This document shows, in pieces, positions 19,711 through 27,814 of a stretch of DNA of 64,000 nt. Origin of the DNA: RYN-230 sp036509255 (lineage in GTDB: Bacteria > Actinomycetota > Actinomycetes > Streptosporangiales > Streptosporangiaceae); assembly GCA_036509255.1 (NCBI GenBank), contig DATCFY010000058.1:67100-131099 (forward strand), read 5' to 3'. How positions within the stretch are numbered: position 1 is the first letter of the stretch; every line of letters starts with the position of its first letter. Below the pieces are notes generated by a model. The model was not told the DNA's origin. It saw nothing but the letters and a program-made list of their open reading frames with translations, and did not search any database. The position numbers and the translations under genes are program-made.

Positions 19711-20385
19711 ATGAGCAGCCCGCCTATTCCCGCCGGGCCCGGCGGTTCCCCATCAGGGAGCGCGGGGGGGACCGGGCCCGCGGGCGGGACCGGTCCGGGC
19801 TCAGCGCGGGGCCGGCCCCGCAGCGAAGCCGCCGACCGCGCCATCCTGCGCGCGGCCACCGACCTGCTGGCCGAGCGCGGCCTGGCGGGCATGTCCATGG
19901 AAGAGGTCGCCGCCCGGGCCGGGGTCGGCAAGGCGACCGTCTACCGGCGCTGGCGATCGCGCGGTGCGCTGGCCCTGGACGCGTTCATGGCCGAGTTCCA
20001 GGCGCTGCAGCCGCTGCCGGACACCGGGACGCTGCGCGGAGATCTGCTGGCCGCGCTCCGGGCCTGGGTCCGGGCGGTGACCCGCACCCCGGCCGGGCGG
20101 ATCCTCGCGGGCCTGATCGCCGCGGCGCAGGAAGACCCGGAACTGGCCGCCGCGTGGCGGGCCCGGGTGCTGGAGCCGATGCGGGCGCAGCACCGGATCA
20201 TGCTGCGGCGGGCCATCGCCCGGGGTGAAATCCCGACCAAGACCGATATGGACGTGGCCCTGGACCTGATGTACGGGGCCGCCTACCACCGGCTGCTGCA
20301 GGGGCACCGGCCGCTGTCCGACACGTTCACCCGCCGGGTGGTCGAGGTGATCGTGGCCGGCCTGGGCGGCCCGCCGGGAGGCTAA
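19711..20385 (+). CDS. TetR/AcrR-family transcriptional regulator
   Basis: A 224-residue one-component regulator. A Gly/Pro-rich, poorly conserved leader of about 35 residues precedes the helix-turn-helix domain: ILRAATDLLAERGLAGMSMEEVAARAGVGKATVYRRWRSRGAL (about 45-87) is a textbook TetR DNA-binding domain. The C-terminal part resembles the TetR_C_16-like ligand/dimer domain. It is divergent from the DHA2 exporter and is very likely its drug-responsive repressor. The ATG follows a TAGAGT-like -10 closely, so the mRNA may be nearly leaderless. Confidence 0.9.
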   Translation: MSSPPIPAGPGGSPSGSAGGTGPAGGTGPGSARGRPRSEAADRAILRAATDLLAERGLAGMSMEEVAARAGVGKATVYRRWRSRGALALDAFMAEFQALQPLPDTGTLRGDLLAALRAWVRAVTRTPAGRILAGLIAAAQEDPELAAAWRARVLEPMRAQHRIMLRRAIARGEIPTKTDMDVALDLMYGAAYHRLLQGHRPLSDTFTRRVVEVIVAGLGGPPGG

Positions 20386-20410
20386 GCCGGCCCCGCCTGG
20401 GCGGCGGCCG

Positions 20411-20992
20411 TCACTCGGCGCTGTGCGGGGGCGGCTGCTGGATGGCCGGGCCGCGCAGCGAGCGGAGCCACTCCTCGGAGTTGCCGTCGTCCCACTGGCC
20501 GGCCGGGCCGTGCGCGGCGCGCCACCAGACCCGGGCCGCGTGCCCCCGATCCCTGGACGGCGGCGCCCCGGACAGCGGCTGCCCGGACAGCAGCTGCCCG
20601 GACAGCAGCGTCGCCGGCGGCCGGGGCGGGGCCAGGGGCGGAGGGCTGGGCGGCGGCGGGTTCATGAGGGAGCGGGGGTCGGCGAGGGACGGGACCGTCC
20701 GCACGGATCCAGCGGCCTCAGCGGCGGGCCCCGCGGCGGCGGCCGGAACCGTCTGCCGGTCCGCCCGGGCCGCGGCGGCCAGCCCGAAGCCCATCCCCAG
20801 CCCGCACACCACTCCCCCAGCCAGCAGGGCCAGCGCGAGCACCCGCAGGTCGTGGGCGGCCAGCCCGGACGTGACCCGTCCCAGGGCGCCGAGCGCCCAG
20901 GCGGCCACGCCGACGGTCAGCATGGACGCCCCGGCGATGGTGAGACCAAGGGCGAGCCGGACAGCGCGCTGGTCCATCTCGGCCGAACTCAC
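20411..20992 (-). CDS. Conserved membrane protein of unknown function with Pro-rich repeat tail
   Basis: A 193-residue protein with two predicted transmembrane segments (about 12-36 and 46-70), then a Pro/Ala-rich cytoplasmic region and a short terminal module (WWRAAHGPAGQWDDGNSEEWLRSLRG). The middle includes an imperfect five-residue repeat (LLSGQ, LLSGQ, PLSGA) encoded by 15-bp tandem DNA repeats at 20570-20609. It converges on the TetR gene 25 bp away. No enzyme motif is visible and I do not recognise the family. Topology suggests an inner-membrane protein with a disordered, possibly protein-binding tail. Confidence 0.65.
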   Translation of the reverse strand: MSSAEMDQRAVRLALGLTIAGASMLTVGVAAWALGALGRVTSGLAAHDLRVLALALLAGGVVCGLGMGFGLAAAARADRQTVPAAAAGPAAEAAGSVRTVPSLADPRSLMNPPPPSPPPLAPPRPPATLLSGQLLSGQPLSGAPPSRDRGHAARVWWRAAHGPAGQWDDGNSEEWLRSLRGPAIQQPPPHSAE

Positions 20993-21131
20993 GGCGTTAC
21001 CCTACGGGACAGCCCACCCGCGGCGGGGGTGGCGCGGCGAGACCTTTCCACAAGGACAGGAAGACACGGCGGACCAAGCAGGGTAAGCGGAATCTCTGGC
21101 CCGTCATCTGCCGCGAACCTTGCGTGCCGGG

Positions 21132-22142
21132 CTACTTGACGGTGTTGGTGTCGATCTGGTCAAAGTCACCGATGCCGTTGGTGATCCCGCCGCCGCCCGA
21201 CCACTGCCACATCACGGCCTGCTTCGAGGACCGGCTGACCCCGCCGAAGAACCGGGCACAGGTGCTCGTGCCGAGGACGCACCACTTGACCGGGGGCTTC
21301 GAGAGCCTGCTGGTGCCGTCGGTGTAGGTCCACTCGTAGGTGCCGGAGATGTCCGAGGCGCTGCCGGTCCCGAAGATGTCGTTCCAGATCGCCGGGGAGG
21401 AGTACACGCCGGGCAGGTAGGAGGAGTGCGCGGTCAGGTAGGCCTCGTACCCGTTGACCTCCGCCCGGTCCACTGCCGCCGCAACCCCCGCAGTCTTGAT
21501 CTTGCCGCTGCAGGGGGACGTGTAGACGTTGTTCCAGCCGTTGTCCAGCGCAGGCTTGATGCCCGGCAGCTCGATGTCCAGCCACACGATCTTGTAGGTG
21601 ACGTGCAGGCCGCCCATCGCGCGCAGCGTCTTGGCGGCCTGGGCGGCTCCCCAGGAGCTCGCCTCGGTGGTGGTCCCGTTGTAGTGCGGGTCCACGCCCG
21701 GGCCGCCCATGAACCAGTACACGCCGGTCCCGATGCCCTTGCCGTACTTCGAGTAGTTGGTGTTGGCCGCCGCGCTGTCCGCGGACGACCAGGCGATGTT
21801 GCCGCCGCAGCCGGACCACCGGGCCCAGTTCCCGGCCATGCCGATGTACCCGCCGTAGACCGGGTTGCCGACGATGTCCGGTTCCCGGTACGGCGCCGGG
21901 CTATTGATGGCGATGGGCCAGCTGTCGGTGCCGTAATAAAAACCGGCCGGGCTGTCCTTATCGGGCGTGGCGGCCTTGCCGGGCGTGGCCGCCGCCCGCG
22001 TCCCGCTGGTGCTCGCGGTGTTCGCCTGCACGCCGGGGGCGGCGAGGGCCAGCGCCGTGCCCACGGCCGCGGCCAGGGCCAGGGCGGGCAGCAGCGCGGC
22101 GCGGCGGGGCAGGCGGCGAAGAGCGGGCTGGGGGCGGTTCAT
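21132..22142 (-). CDS. Secreted GH25-like (lysozyme-fold) protein
   Basis: A 336-residue exported protein. Residues 1-40 form a signal peptide (twin Arg-rich RRLPRRAALLP, hydrophobic ALALAAAVGTALALA, cleavage near VQA-NT). The mature part starts with GFYYGTDSWP and has YKIVWLDIEL, a beta-strand ending in Asp-x-Glu as in GH25-type TIM barrels, and the closing MWQWSGGGGITNGIGDFDQID, like the Trp-Gln-Trp/Asp motif that ends GH25 domains. Four cysteines could form disulfides. A role in cell-wall or polysaccharide cleavage is likely but inferred; a non-catalytic DUF1906-type relative remains possible. A 14-bp palindrome lies right before the ATG. Confidence 0.65.
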   Translation of the reverse strand: MNRPQPALRRLPRRAALLPALALAAAVGTALALAAPGVQANTASTSGTRAAATPGKAATPDKDSPAGFYYGTDSWPIAINSPAPYREPDIVGNPVYGGYIGMAGNWARWSGCGGNIAWSSADSAAANTNYSKYGKGIGTGVYWFMGGPGVDPHYNGTTTEASSWGAAQAAKTLRAMGGLHVTYKIVWLDIELPGIKPALDNGWNNVYTSPCSGKIKTAGVAAAVDRAEVNGYEAYLTAHSSYLPGVYSSPAIWNDIFGTGSASDISGTYEWTYTDGTSRLSKPPVKWCVLGTSTCARFFGGVSRSSKQAVMWQWSGGGGITNGIGDFDQIDTNTVK

Positions 22143-22156
22143 CGGAAGGCCTTCCG
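22143..22156 (-). promoter_or_regulatory. Palindrome covering the ribosome-binding site of the GH25-like gene
   Basis: CGGAAGGCCTTCCG is a perfect 14-bp palindrome that ends directly at the start codon and includes the GGAAGG Shine-Dalgarno. It could fold on itself in mRNA, or in dimeric DNA form be a protein site. The rest of 22157-22360, upstream of trpB2 as well, shows an A+T-richer patch (22240-22275) that probably holds the divergent promoters. Confidence 0.4.
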
Positions 22157-22360
22157 GTGCGCGGCCCCGGCGGAGCCGCAGGTGAGTCGGGGGGAGTACG
22201 GCCTGCTGGCGGGCAGACCATGATCCGTGCGGGCTTTGTTAGCTTCTGTGAGTTTTTGCCCGGTACAGCCATACTAGGCACGTCAGCGTGATCCGCCAGC
22301 GGGTCCGCAAGATGAACGGGGCCGCGCGGGGCGCCGCTCCATCCGCACGGGAGGGGATCC

Positions 22361-23722
22361 ATGGACCGCCAGGTCAAATACCAGCTCGATGAGTCGGAAC
22401 TGCCCCAGCAGTGGTACAACGTGGTGGCTGACCTGCCCTCTCCCCCACCGCCGCCGCTGCACCCGGGCACCCGCCAGCCCGTCGGGCCGGAGGATCTGGC
22501 CCCGCTGTTCCCGGCCGCGCTGATCGGCCAGGAGGTATCCGCGGACCGCTACATCCCGATCCCGGAGGATGTCCGCGACGTGTACCGGCTGTGGCGGCCG
22601 ACGCCGCTGCTGCGCGCCCGGCGGCTGGAGAAGGAGCTGGGTACCCCGGCCCGGATCTACTACAAGTACGAGGGCGGCAGCCCGGCGGGCTCGCACAAGC
22701 CCAACACCGCGGTCCCGCAGGCCTACTACAACGCCGCCGAGGGGGTGTCCCGGCTCACCACCGAGACGGGAGCCGGCCAGTGGGGCAGCGCGCTGGCCTT
22801 CGCGTCGTCCGTGTTCGGCCTGCAGTGCGAGGTCTGGCAGGTCCGGGCCTCCTACGACCAGAAGCCGTACCGCCGGCTGCTGATGGAGACCTACGGGGCC
22901 ACCGTGCACCCGAGCCCCTCGGACGTGACCCAGTCGGGCAAGGCGATGCTGGCCGCCGACCCCGACTCACCCGGCAGCCTGGGCATCGCAATCAGCGAGG
23001 CGGTGGAGGTCGCCGCCGGGGACCCGTCGGCCCGGTACGCCCTGGGCAGCGTGCTGAACCACGTGCTGCTGCACCAGACGGTGATCGGCGAGGAGGCCAT
23101 CAAGCAGATGGCGCAGGCGGGCGACGTGCCCGACCTGGTCATCGGCTGCACCGGGGGCGGCTCCAACTTCTCCGGGCTGGTCTTCCCGTTCCTGCGGGAG
23201 AAGCTGGCCGGCCGGATGAACCCGGTGTTCCGGGCGGTGGAACCGGCCGCCGCGCCGTCCTTCACGCGCGGCGTGTACGCCTACGACTTCGGCGACACGG
23301 CGGGCTTCACCCCGCTGCTCAAGATGCACACGCTGGGACACGGCTTCGTGCCGGACCCGATCCACGCGGGCGGGCTGCGCTACCACGGCATGTCGCCGCT
23401 GCTGTCGCACATGTACGAGCTGGGCATGTTCGAGGCGGTGGCCAAGCCCCAGTCGGAATGCTTCGCGGCCGGCCTGCGCTTCGCCCGGGCCGAGGGCATC
23501 TTGCCCGCGCCCGAGCCGAGCCACGCGCTCGCTTCGTGCATCGAGGAGGCACTGCGCTGCAAGGAGACTGGCGAGGAGAAGGTCATCCTGACCGCCCTGT
23601 GCGGGCACGGGCTGCTCGACCTGACCGCCTACGAGAGCTTCCTGGCGGGCAAGGTCAACGACCTCGACCTGTCGGCCCAGGCCCTGCAGGACGCGCTGAA
23701 CGGCCTCCCGGCCGGCGTCTGA
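22361..23722 (+). CDS. trpB2: Tryptophan synthase beta chain-like protein, TrpB2 type
   Basis: PLP enzyme of the TrpB2 branch, which joins indole and serine to tryptophan but usually lacks tight coupling to TrpA. The 453-residue length and N-terminal DLPSPPPPPLHPGTRQPVGPEDL insert are typical of TrpB2. The PLP lysine is Lys113 in GSHKPNTA, TETGAGQWG carries the catalytic Glu, and the phosphate-binding loop is GCTGGGSNFSG. It stands alone, with no trpA nearby, consistent with a salvage or serine deaminase-like role. The upstream neighbour is divergent, the esterase converges 21 bp away. Confidence 0.92.
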   Translation: MDRQVKYQLDESELPQQWYNVVADLPSPPPPPLHPGTRQPVGPEDLAPLFPAALIGQEVSADRYIPIPEDVRDVYRLWRPTPLLRARRLEKELGTPARIYYKYEGGSPAGSHKPNTAVPQAYYNAAEGVSRLTTETGAGQWGSALAFASSVFGLQCEVWQVRASYDQKPYRRLLMETYGATVHPSPSDVTQSGKAMLAADPDSPGSLGIAISEAVEVAAGDPSARYALGSVLNHVLLHQTVIGEEAIKQMAQAGDVPDLVIGCTGGGSNFSGLVFPFLREKLAGRMNPVFRAVEPAAAPSFTRGVYAYDFGDTAGFTPLLKMHTLGHGFVPDPIHAGGLRYHGMSPLLSHMYELGMFEAVAKPQSECFAAGLRFARAEGILPAPEPSHALASCIEEALRCKETGEEKVILTALCGHGLLDLTAYESFLAGKVNDLDLSAQALQDALNGLPAGV

Positions 23723-23743
23723 GCCGCCGGGCGCCCCGGCCGG

Positions 23744-24814
23744 CTACCAGGTGCGCCGGACCGGGGACCGCTTCCCCGGCAGGGAGCGCTCCGCAGCCAG
23801 CGCGAGCGCCCTCGACTGTGCGGCCGCCTCGTGCTGGGCGGCCCGGGCCAGCCGCGGGGTCATCCACCTGAGCATCAGCGGGACCTCTGCCCGCCAGGTG
23901 ATCATGTCGTGGCCGCCGCCGGGGGTGAGGTTCAGCGGCACCTGGGGCTGACGGAGCACAAGTTCGTGCCAGAAGAGCTCGGCGCTGACGACGTCCTCGG
24001 GGTTGTCCGCCCCCGCGCCCAGCCAGAACGCCGGGAGGGCCGTGCCCGCCGGGAGCCTGCGCAACGCGAGCAGGGGGGTGTTCTCGTCCCGCAGCTTCAG
24101 GCTGCGCCCGAACGGGCTGACCTGGCGGACCGGGTGTCCCCACTGGTTGCGGGATGGCGTGAAGTAGCCGCTCAGCACCCCGGCGAACCCGTACCGATCC
24201 GGGAACCGCAGGGCCATGTTCGCAGCACAGAACCCGCCCTCGGAATAACCGGCCACGCCCCAGGCCGGCCCGGGCGGCTGGACCCGGAGCATGTGGGCGA
24301 TCCTGTCCGGCAGGTCCTGGGCCAGGCAGGTCAGGTCCTGCGGGCCATGCACCTGGTTGAGGCGTTGCAGGGAGATCCGCTCGCCGCCGTTGGCATCGGG
24401 CATCACCAGCACCGCGGGCTGCGCCAGCTTCCGGGCCATCAGCTGGTCCAGCGTATTGGTCACGCCCACCACGTTGATCCAGTCCTGCGGCTCGCCGGGC
24501 TGGCCGTGGATCAGCTCGATCACCGGGAACCGGTACTTGCTGTAGGCCGGCTGGAAATACTGCGGTGGCAGGTACACGTACACGACCCTCGTGATGTGAC
24601 TGCGCGGGCCTGCCACCCTGAGCCGGAGGGTGTACCCGGCCTGCTGGGCCTCCTTGAGGTAGTTGCTGCTCCCGTCCAGGGTGGCGGGACCCCGGCCGGT
24701 AGCCAATTTCGTCTGCGGCAGCCGCGATGGCGCGGCCACACCCTGATTGGTGAAGTCAGCGATCGCCGCGCTCCAGGTCGGGTAGTAGCTGTCGTACTTG
24801 TTGACGGCCAGCAC
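23744..24814 (-). CDS. Alpha/beta-hydrolase esterase of the Ag85/esterase D type, apparently without its usual N-terminal membrane anchor
   Basis: A putative esterase. The nucleophile elbow is GYSEGGF (Ser191), an acid residue is expected in GAGADNPED, and the catalytic His is in GGGHDMITW. The oxyanion region is VIELIHGQPGEPQDW. I start it at GTG 24814 (VLAVNKYDSYYPTW) because GGAGG lies five bases upstream, giving 356 residues. Relatives usually have one or several N-terminal transmembrane helices before the VNxYxxYxPT motif; here the upstream frame is open for 185 more codons but is Pro/Gly/Arg-rich and not hydrophobic. Either the anchor was lost by rearrangement or the protein is cytosolic. 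The gap 24815-25211 upstream contains a gene remnant. Confidence 0.75.
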   Translation of the reverse strand: MLAVNKYDSYYPTWSAAIADFTNQGVAAPSRLPQTKLATGRGPATLDGSSNYLKEAQQAGYTLRLRVAGPRSHITRVVYVYLPPQYFQPAYSKYRFPVIELIHGQPGEPQDWINVVGVTNTLDQLMARKLAQPAVLVMPDANGGERISLQRLNQVHGPQDLTCLAQDLPDRIAHMLRVQPPGPAWGVAGYSEGGFCAANMALRFPDRYGFAGVLSGYFTPSRNQWGHPVRQVSPFGRSLKLRDENTPLLALRRLPAGTALPAFWLGAGADNPEDVVSAELFWHELVLRQPQVPLNLTPGGGHDMITWRAEVPLMLRWMTPRLARAAQHEAAAQSRALALAAERSLPGKRSPVRRTW

Positions 24815-25008
24815 TCGGACCTCCGGATCGGGCGTGACGGCCAGCCCTGGCGCTCCCGCTGGCCCGTTTCCCCGCCCTCGGGCCAGCCCGCCAGACGGAT
24901 CGGGACGGTCGCGTCCCTCCGCTTCCCGAACGGGCACGTCAGGCGCCGGAGTTCCGCTCCCGCCGGCCACCGGCCGACTCTGGACCAGAAACTGACCTGC
25001 GCAATCGA

Positions 25009-25083
25009 TTACCTGGCCGGGGATCGGGCCCAGCGGGTGACCTCGATGCTGACCACCGGGCCGGCCCGGGGTGACCGCCTCAC
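25009..25083 (-). pseudogene. 3' remnant of a PPOX-type F420-dependent oxidoreductase gene
   Basis: Read on the minus strand, this piece encodes GPVVSIEVTRWARSPAR and a stop, closely matching the C-terminus GPVISIQVARWTGWAAG of the intact PPOX gene at 27960-28397. The DNA similarity covers about 50 bp. A TAG at 25093-25095 closes the frame upstream, so only the last 25 or so codons survive. The rest of the 24815-25211 gap shows no further gene. Confidence 0.6.
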
Positions 25084-25211
25084 CGCGCCGGTCTAGTAAC
25101 GTCGGCTGACAGTCATGAACTGGCCAGCAGGCGGCAAGGCACAGGAGACAGCATGCGTGGCCCGGGCGGCGCGCGCCGGGGGCTACTCCCGGGTGCGGAG
25201 ATGATCGGCTA

Positions 25212-25874
25212 ATGGCCGAGGACGCCCAGGAGCTCGAGTCCCGCGCGGTGGACCGGCTCATCTTCTTCTCCGACGCCGTGGTGGCCATCGCGATCACGTT
25301 GCTCGCCATCGACCTGCCAGTGCCGCACGGGAGCACCCTGCACGCGTTCTGGTCGTCGGTCCACGACAACGGCCTCCACTATCTGGCCTTCCTGGTCAGC
25401 TTCTATTCCATCGCTGCGAAGTGGACTAATCATCACGACGCCTTCCGGTACACCCGGCGGATGGATTCGCGGCTGCGGTGGCTCAACATGGTCTGGCTCC
25501 TGATGATCGTGATCATCCCGTTCGCGACGCGGCTGCTCACCGAGCCAGGGCACCAGAGCCTGGACGTGAACGCCCTGGAGTACGGCTTTTACGCGCTGGT
25601 GCAGTCGCTGGGGGCGGCGATCATGATCATCATGCTGCGGCACATGGCCGCCCACCGCCAGGCGCCTGACATGCCGCCGCTCACGCTGACCAGCCTGGCC
25701 TGGCAGTCCTACGTCCTGGCGCTCGCCTTCGGGCTGTCGATCCCGGTCTTCTTCGCCACCCGCTACGGCTGGGTGGTCTGGATCGCGGTGCCGCTGCTGC
25801 TGAGGAGCCTGCGCCGCCTGCGTGCGCGCAAGCACCCCGGCGATGTCCCTCCTGCCGTTGGCCACCGGCGATGA
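25212..25874 (+). CDS. TMEM175-family (DUF1211) potassium channel-like protein
   Basis: A 220-residue membrane protein with six hydrophobic segments. TM1 begins with the family signature RLIFFSDAVVAIAITLLAIDL, in which the FSD residues form the pore constriction in bacterial TMEM175 tetramers. Further conserved features are FYSIAAKWTNHHDAF after TM2 and RLRWLNMVWLLMIVIIPFATRLL. Bacterial members are K+-selective leak channels without a canonical TVGYG filter. The Shine-Dalgarno (GGAG, 12 bases upstream) is weak. The stop overlaps by 4 nt the start of a degraded membrane protein gene, so an operon partner has been lost. Confidence 0.88.
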   Translation: MAEDAQELESRAVDRLIFFSDAVVAIAITLLAIDLPVPHGSTLHAFWSSVHDNGLHYLAFLVSFYSIAAKWTNHHDAFRYTRRMDSRLRWLNMVWLLMIVIIPFATRLLTEPGHQSLDVNALEYGFYALVQSLGAAIMIIMLRHMAAHRQAPDMPPLTLTSLAWQSYVLALAFGLSIPVFFATRYGWVVWIAVPLLLRSLRRLRARKHPGDVPPAVGHRR

Positions 25875-26339
25875 GTGAGGACCGCGGGAGGCCCACCGCG
25901 ACGCCGACTCCTGCAGTCCGTGGATATAAGCCTCTGCCGCTCATTATCGCGTTCCTGCCGCCGATCGCCTTTTCGGTGCTATCCCGTCTCCTGGGGCCGG
26001 GCATATCGGCATTTCCGCACTCATTTCGGCGGGCATCGCCGGCGTTGCCCTGATAACCATCAAACCCATCTGGCCACCCAGGATAATTAGCGCTGCTCCC
26101 TGGCGCTGTTCACCCTTATGGCCGTGGCCGGTTTCGCCGCAGCCAGAGGTACCCGGACCGGGTCACGCACGCCGAAGCGTGACCGTGAGATCACGCCGGC
26201 CGGGGCGGCGGTCGCGCGGCGAACGCTTTCGTCTCGTGAAAGCCGCTGCCGCCTTGACGGCTGCCATCGAATGGGTCTCGATAGCCACCATGTTCACGGA
26301 AATGTCGCTGCCGTGACAGGATCCCGGTCACCGTCATAG
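25871..26339 (+). pseudogene. Frameshifted gene for a small polytopic membrane protein
   Basis: From ATG 25871 (overlapping the channel gene stop as ATGA) the frame reads GYKPLPLIIAFLPPIAFSVL then SRLLGPG, and is then lost. The hydrophobic sequence continues in the next frame as IGISALISAGIAGVALITIK then PIWPPRIISA, and again after a second shift as CSLALFTLMAVAGFAAARG. Restoring one base near 26002 and one near 26095 gives a continuous protein with three membrane segments. The remainder up to the stop at 26339 is not hydrophobic in any frame I can join with confidence. I recall similar uncharacterised actinobacterial proteins with a WPP(K/R)I motif but cannot name the family. Confidence 0.6.
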
Positions 26340-26406
26340 TCAAAATGTATGACGCCGCACGCTCGTATTGAATGGCGGGCAACACATCGATGGGTACCGT
26401 GGGCCG

Positions 26407-26958
26407 GTGCTCGCGCTCGTACTGGTCGCCCTCTCGCTGGGCCTGTCGAACTTCGCCGCCGCGATCGGTATCGGCGTCGCCGGTGTCGACACCCGGACCC
26501 GCGTGCGCGTCGGCATCGTGTTCGGGATCTTCGAGACCGGCATGCCGATCCTGGGCCTGGCGCTCGGGCACAGCCTGGCCAGCACTCTCGGGCAATCTGC
26601 GCGCTGGGTGGGCGCTGGCTTGCTGATCGCCACCGGTGCGTACGCGCTCATCCAAGCGTTGCGCGCCGACCCTGCCGGGGCAGCTGACGCTCCTGCGGAT
26701 CAGCAGCGGCTCGGTCGGCTGCTGGTCACCGGGATCGCGCTGAGCATCGACAATCTCGCGGTCGGGTTCGCGCTTGGCACCTACCACCTCAACCTCCTGG
26801 TTGCCGCCGCCGTCATCGGCACAGTGAGCGTCGTGATGTCGCTGGCCGGCCTGGAGCTGGGCGCGAGAATCGGGATGCGCGCCGGGCAGCGCGGTGAACT
26901 CATTGGCGGCCTGATCCTGATCGGCGTGGGTGTCGCCATCGGCGCCGGCATCATCTAG
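26407..26958 (+). CDS. MntP/YtaF-like membrane protein (DUF204), possible manganese exporter
   Basis: A 183-residue protein with six hydrophobic segments arranged as two similar halves. Half one starts LALVLVALSLGLSNFAAAIGIG, half two VTGIALSIDNLAVGFALG. In MntP each half has a conserved Asp in an LxxDxFAVA-like motif; here the second is present (SIDNLAV) but the first is replaced (GLSNFAA). GIFETGMPILGLALGHSLA between them fits the family. GTG 26407 fits the family N-terminus; a TTG at 26368 would add 13 residues, and neither has a good ribosome-binding site. The 300 bp upstream is occupied by the degraded gene. Metal export is inferred. Confidence 0.78.
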   Translation: MLALVLVALSLGLSNFAAAIGIGVAGVDTRTRVRVGIVFGIFETGMPILGLALGHSLASTLGQSARWVGAGLLIATGAYALIQALRADPAGAADAPADQQRLGRLLVTGIALSIDNLAVGFALGTYHLNLLVAAAVIGTVSVVMSLAGLELGARIGMRAGQRGELIGGLILIGVGVAIGAGII

Positions 26959-27060
26959 CGCCAGCCCATCGCGCCATGACCGGCTGCCCTGGCTGCATCA
27001 CGCCAGCATGGCCTGGATGGTGGCCTTACGCCGGCGTTGTGATCACGGCTGCATCCAGCC

Positions 27061-27657
27061 TCATGCCGCGTCGACGGCCGGGGTGCGGCTCACCTCGTCG
27101 ATGATCTGGACGAATTCCTGCTGCCGCCGCCGGTCGGTGAACAGCGCCATCCGCACGTGGCCGAACTGCTGCCAGTAGCGCCGTCCGGCCTCCGTGACCA
27201 GGAGGTCGGACAGGTTGGCGCGGAGTTCGTCCTCTTCGATGTCGTGGGAGTCCCACAACATCTGCAGATTCTGGATAAGCAGGCTGACGTAGGCGTTCAG
27301 CCGGTTGGCCTCGTCAGAGTCGCTGAGCGAGTGAAAGGCCTGCATCAGGAGCGGATCCTGCATGGCCATCTGGATCAGCTCGAAATGGCGGGACCGGCCC
27401 GCCTGCACGCGGCTCAGCGCGGACTCGCGCACCTGGAACAGCACCGATACCACCACGCCGACCAGGGCGGCCGCGTCGAGCAGCGCGGACACCGCTCCGT
27501 AGGTCTGCCCCACGAAGCTGAGCCGTTCCCAGTTGATGGGATGCACCGCGACCAGGTCCAGGAGCCCCAGCGGCGAGATCAGCACGAGGATCATGGCCCC
27601 GGCGATGCACAGCAGGCTCAGAATCACCACGGCGACCCGTCGGTGGGCGCGGAGCAT
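27061..27657 (-). CDS. DUF6082-family membrane protein
   Basis: A 198-residue protein with two transmembrane helices (about 9-31 and 48-72) followed by a helical cytoplasmic domain. The segment RLSFVGQTYGAVSALLDAAALVGVVVSVLFQVRES and the following HFELIQMAMQDPLLMQAF are characteristic of the DUF6082 family found widely in actinomycetes. Start ATG 27657 has GAAGGAG six bases upstream, excluding 19 additional residues. Function is unknown; members are often scattered near secondary-metabolite or regulatory loci. It has no obvious operon partner here. Confidence 0.8.
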   Translation of the reverse strand: MLRAHRRVAVVILSLLCIAGAMILVLISPLGLLDLVAVHPINWERLSFVGQTYGAVSALLDAAALVGVVVSVLFQVRESALSRVQAGRSRHFELIQMAMQDPLLMQAFHSLSDSDEANRLNAYVSLLIQNLQMLWDSHDIEEDELRANLSDLLVTEAGRRYWQQFGHVRMALFTDRRRQQEFVQIIDEVSRTPAVDAA

Positions 27658-27814
27658 GGGCACTCCTTCGCGGGCCGGGAGCGGATAGGCGACAGCAGGC
27701 TCCCGGCCGGTCACTGCCCGTGAGACCTGGCAGTGACCTTAGCGGGGGCACCGCGCCGGCCCACTGCGCAACGCCGGGCCGCGGGCCGCGCGAACGCACT
27801 CGTGCCGGGCGGCC

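Noticed and set aside
22143..22360. c-di-AMP (ydaO) riboswitch upstream of the GH25-like secreted protein
   Set aside because: No GAACCC...GGGGGACCC pattern is present on the minus strand; only a short palindrome is seen.
26160..26406. yybP-ykoY manganese riboswitch ahead of the MntP-like gene
   Set aside because: The conserved GGGGAGUA-type core is not visible, and the region is taken up by a decayed coding sequence.
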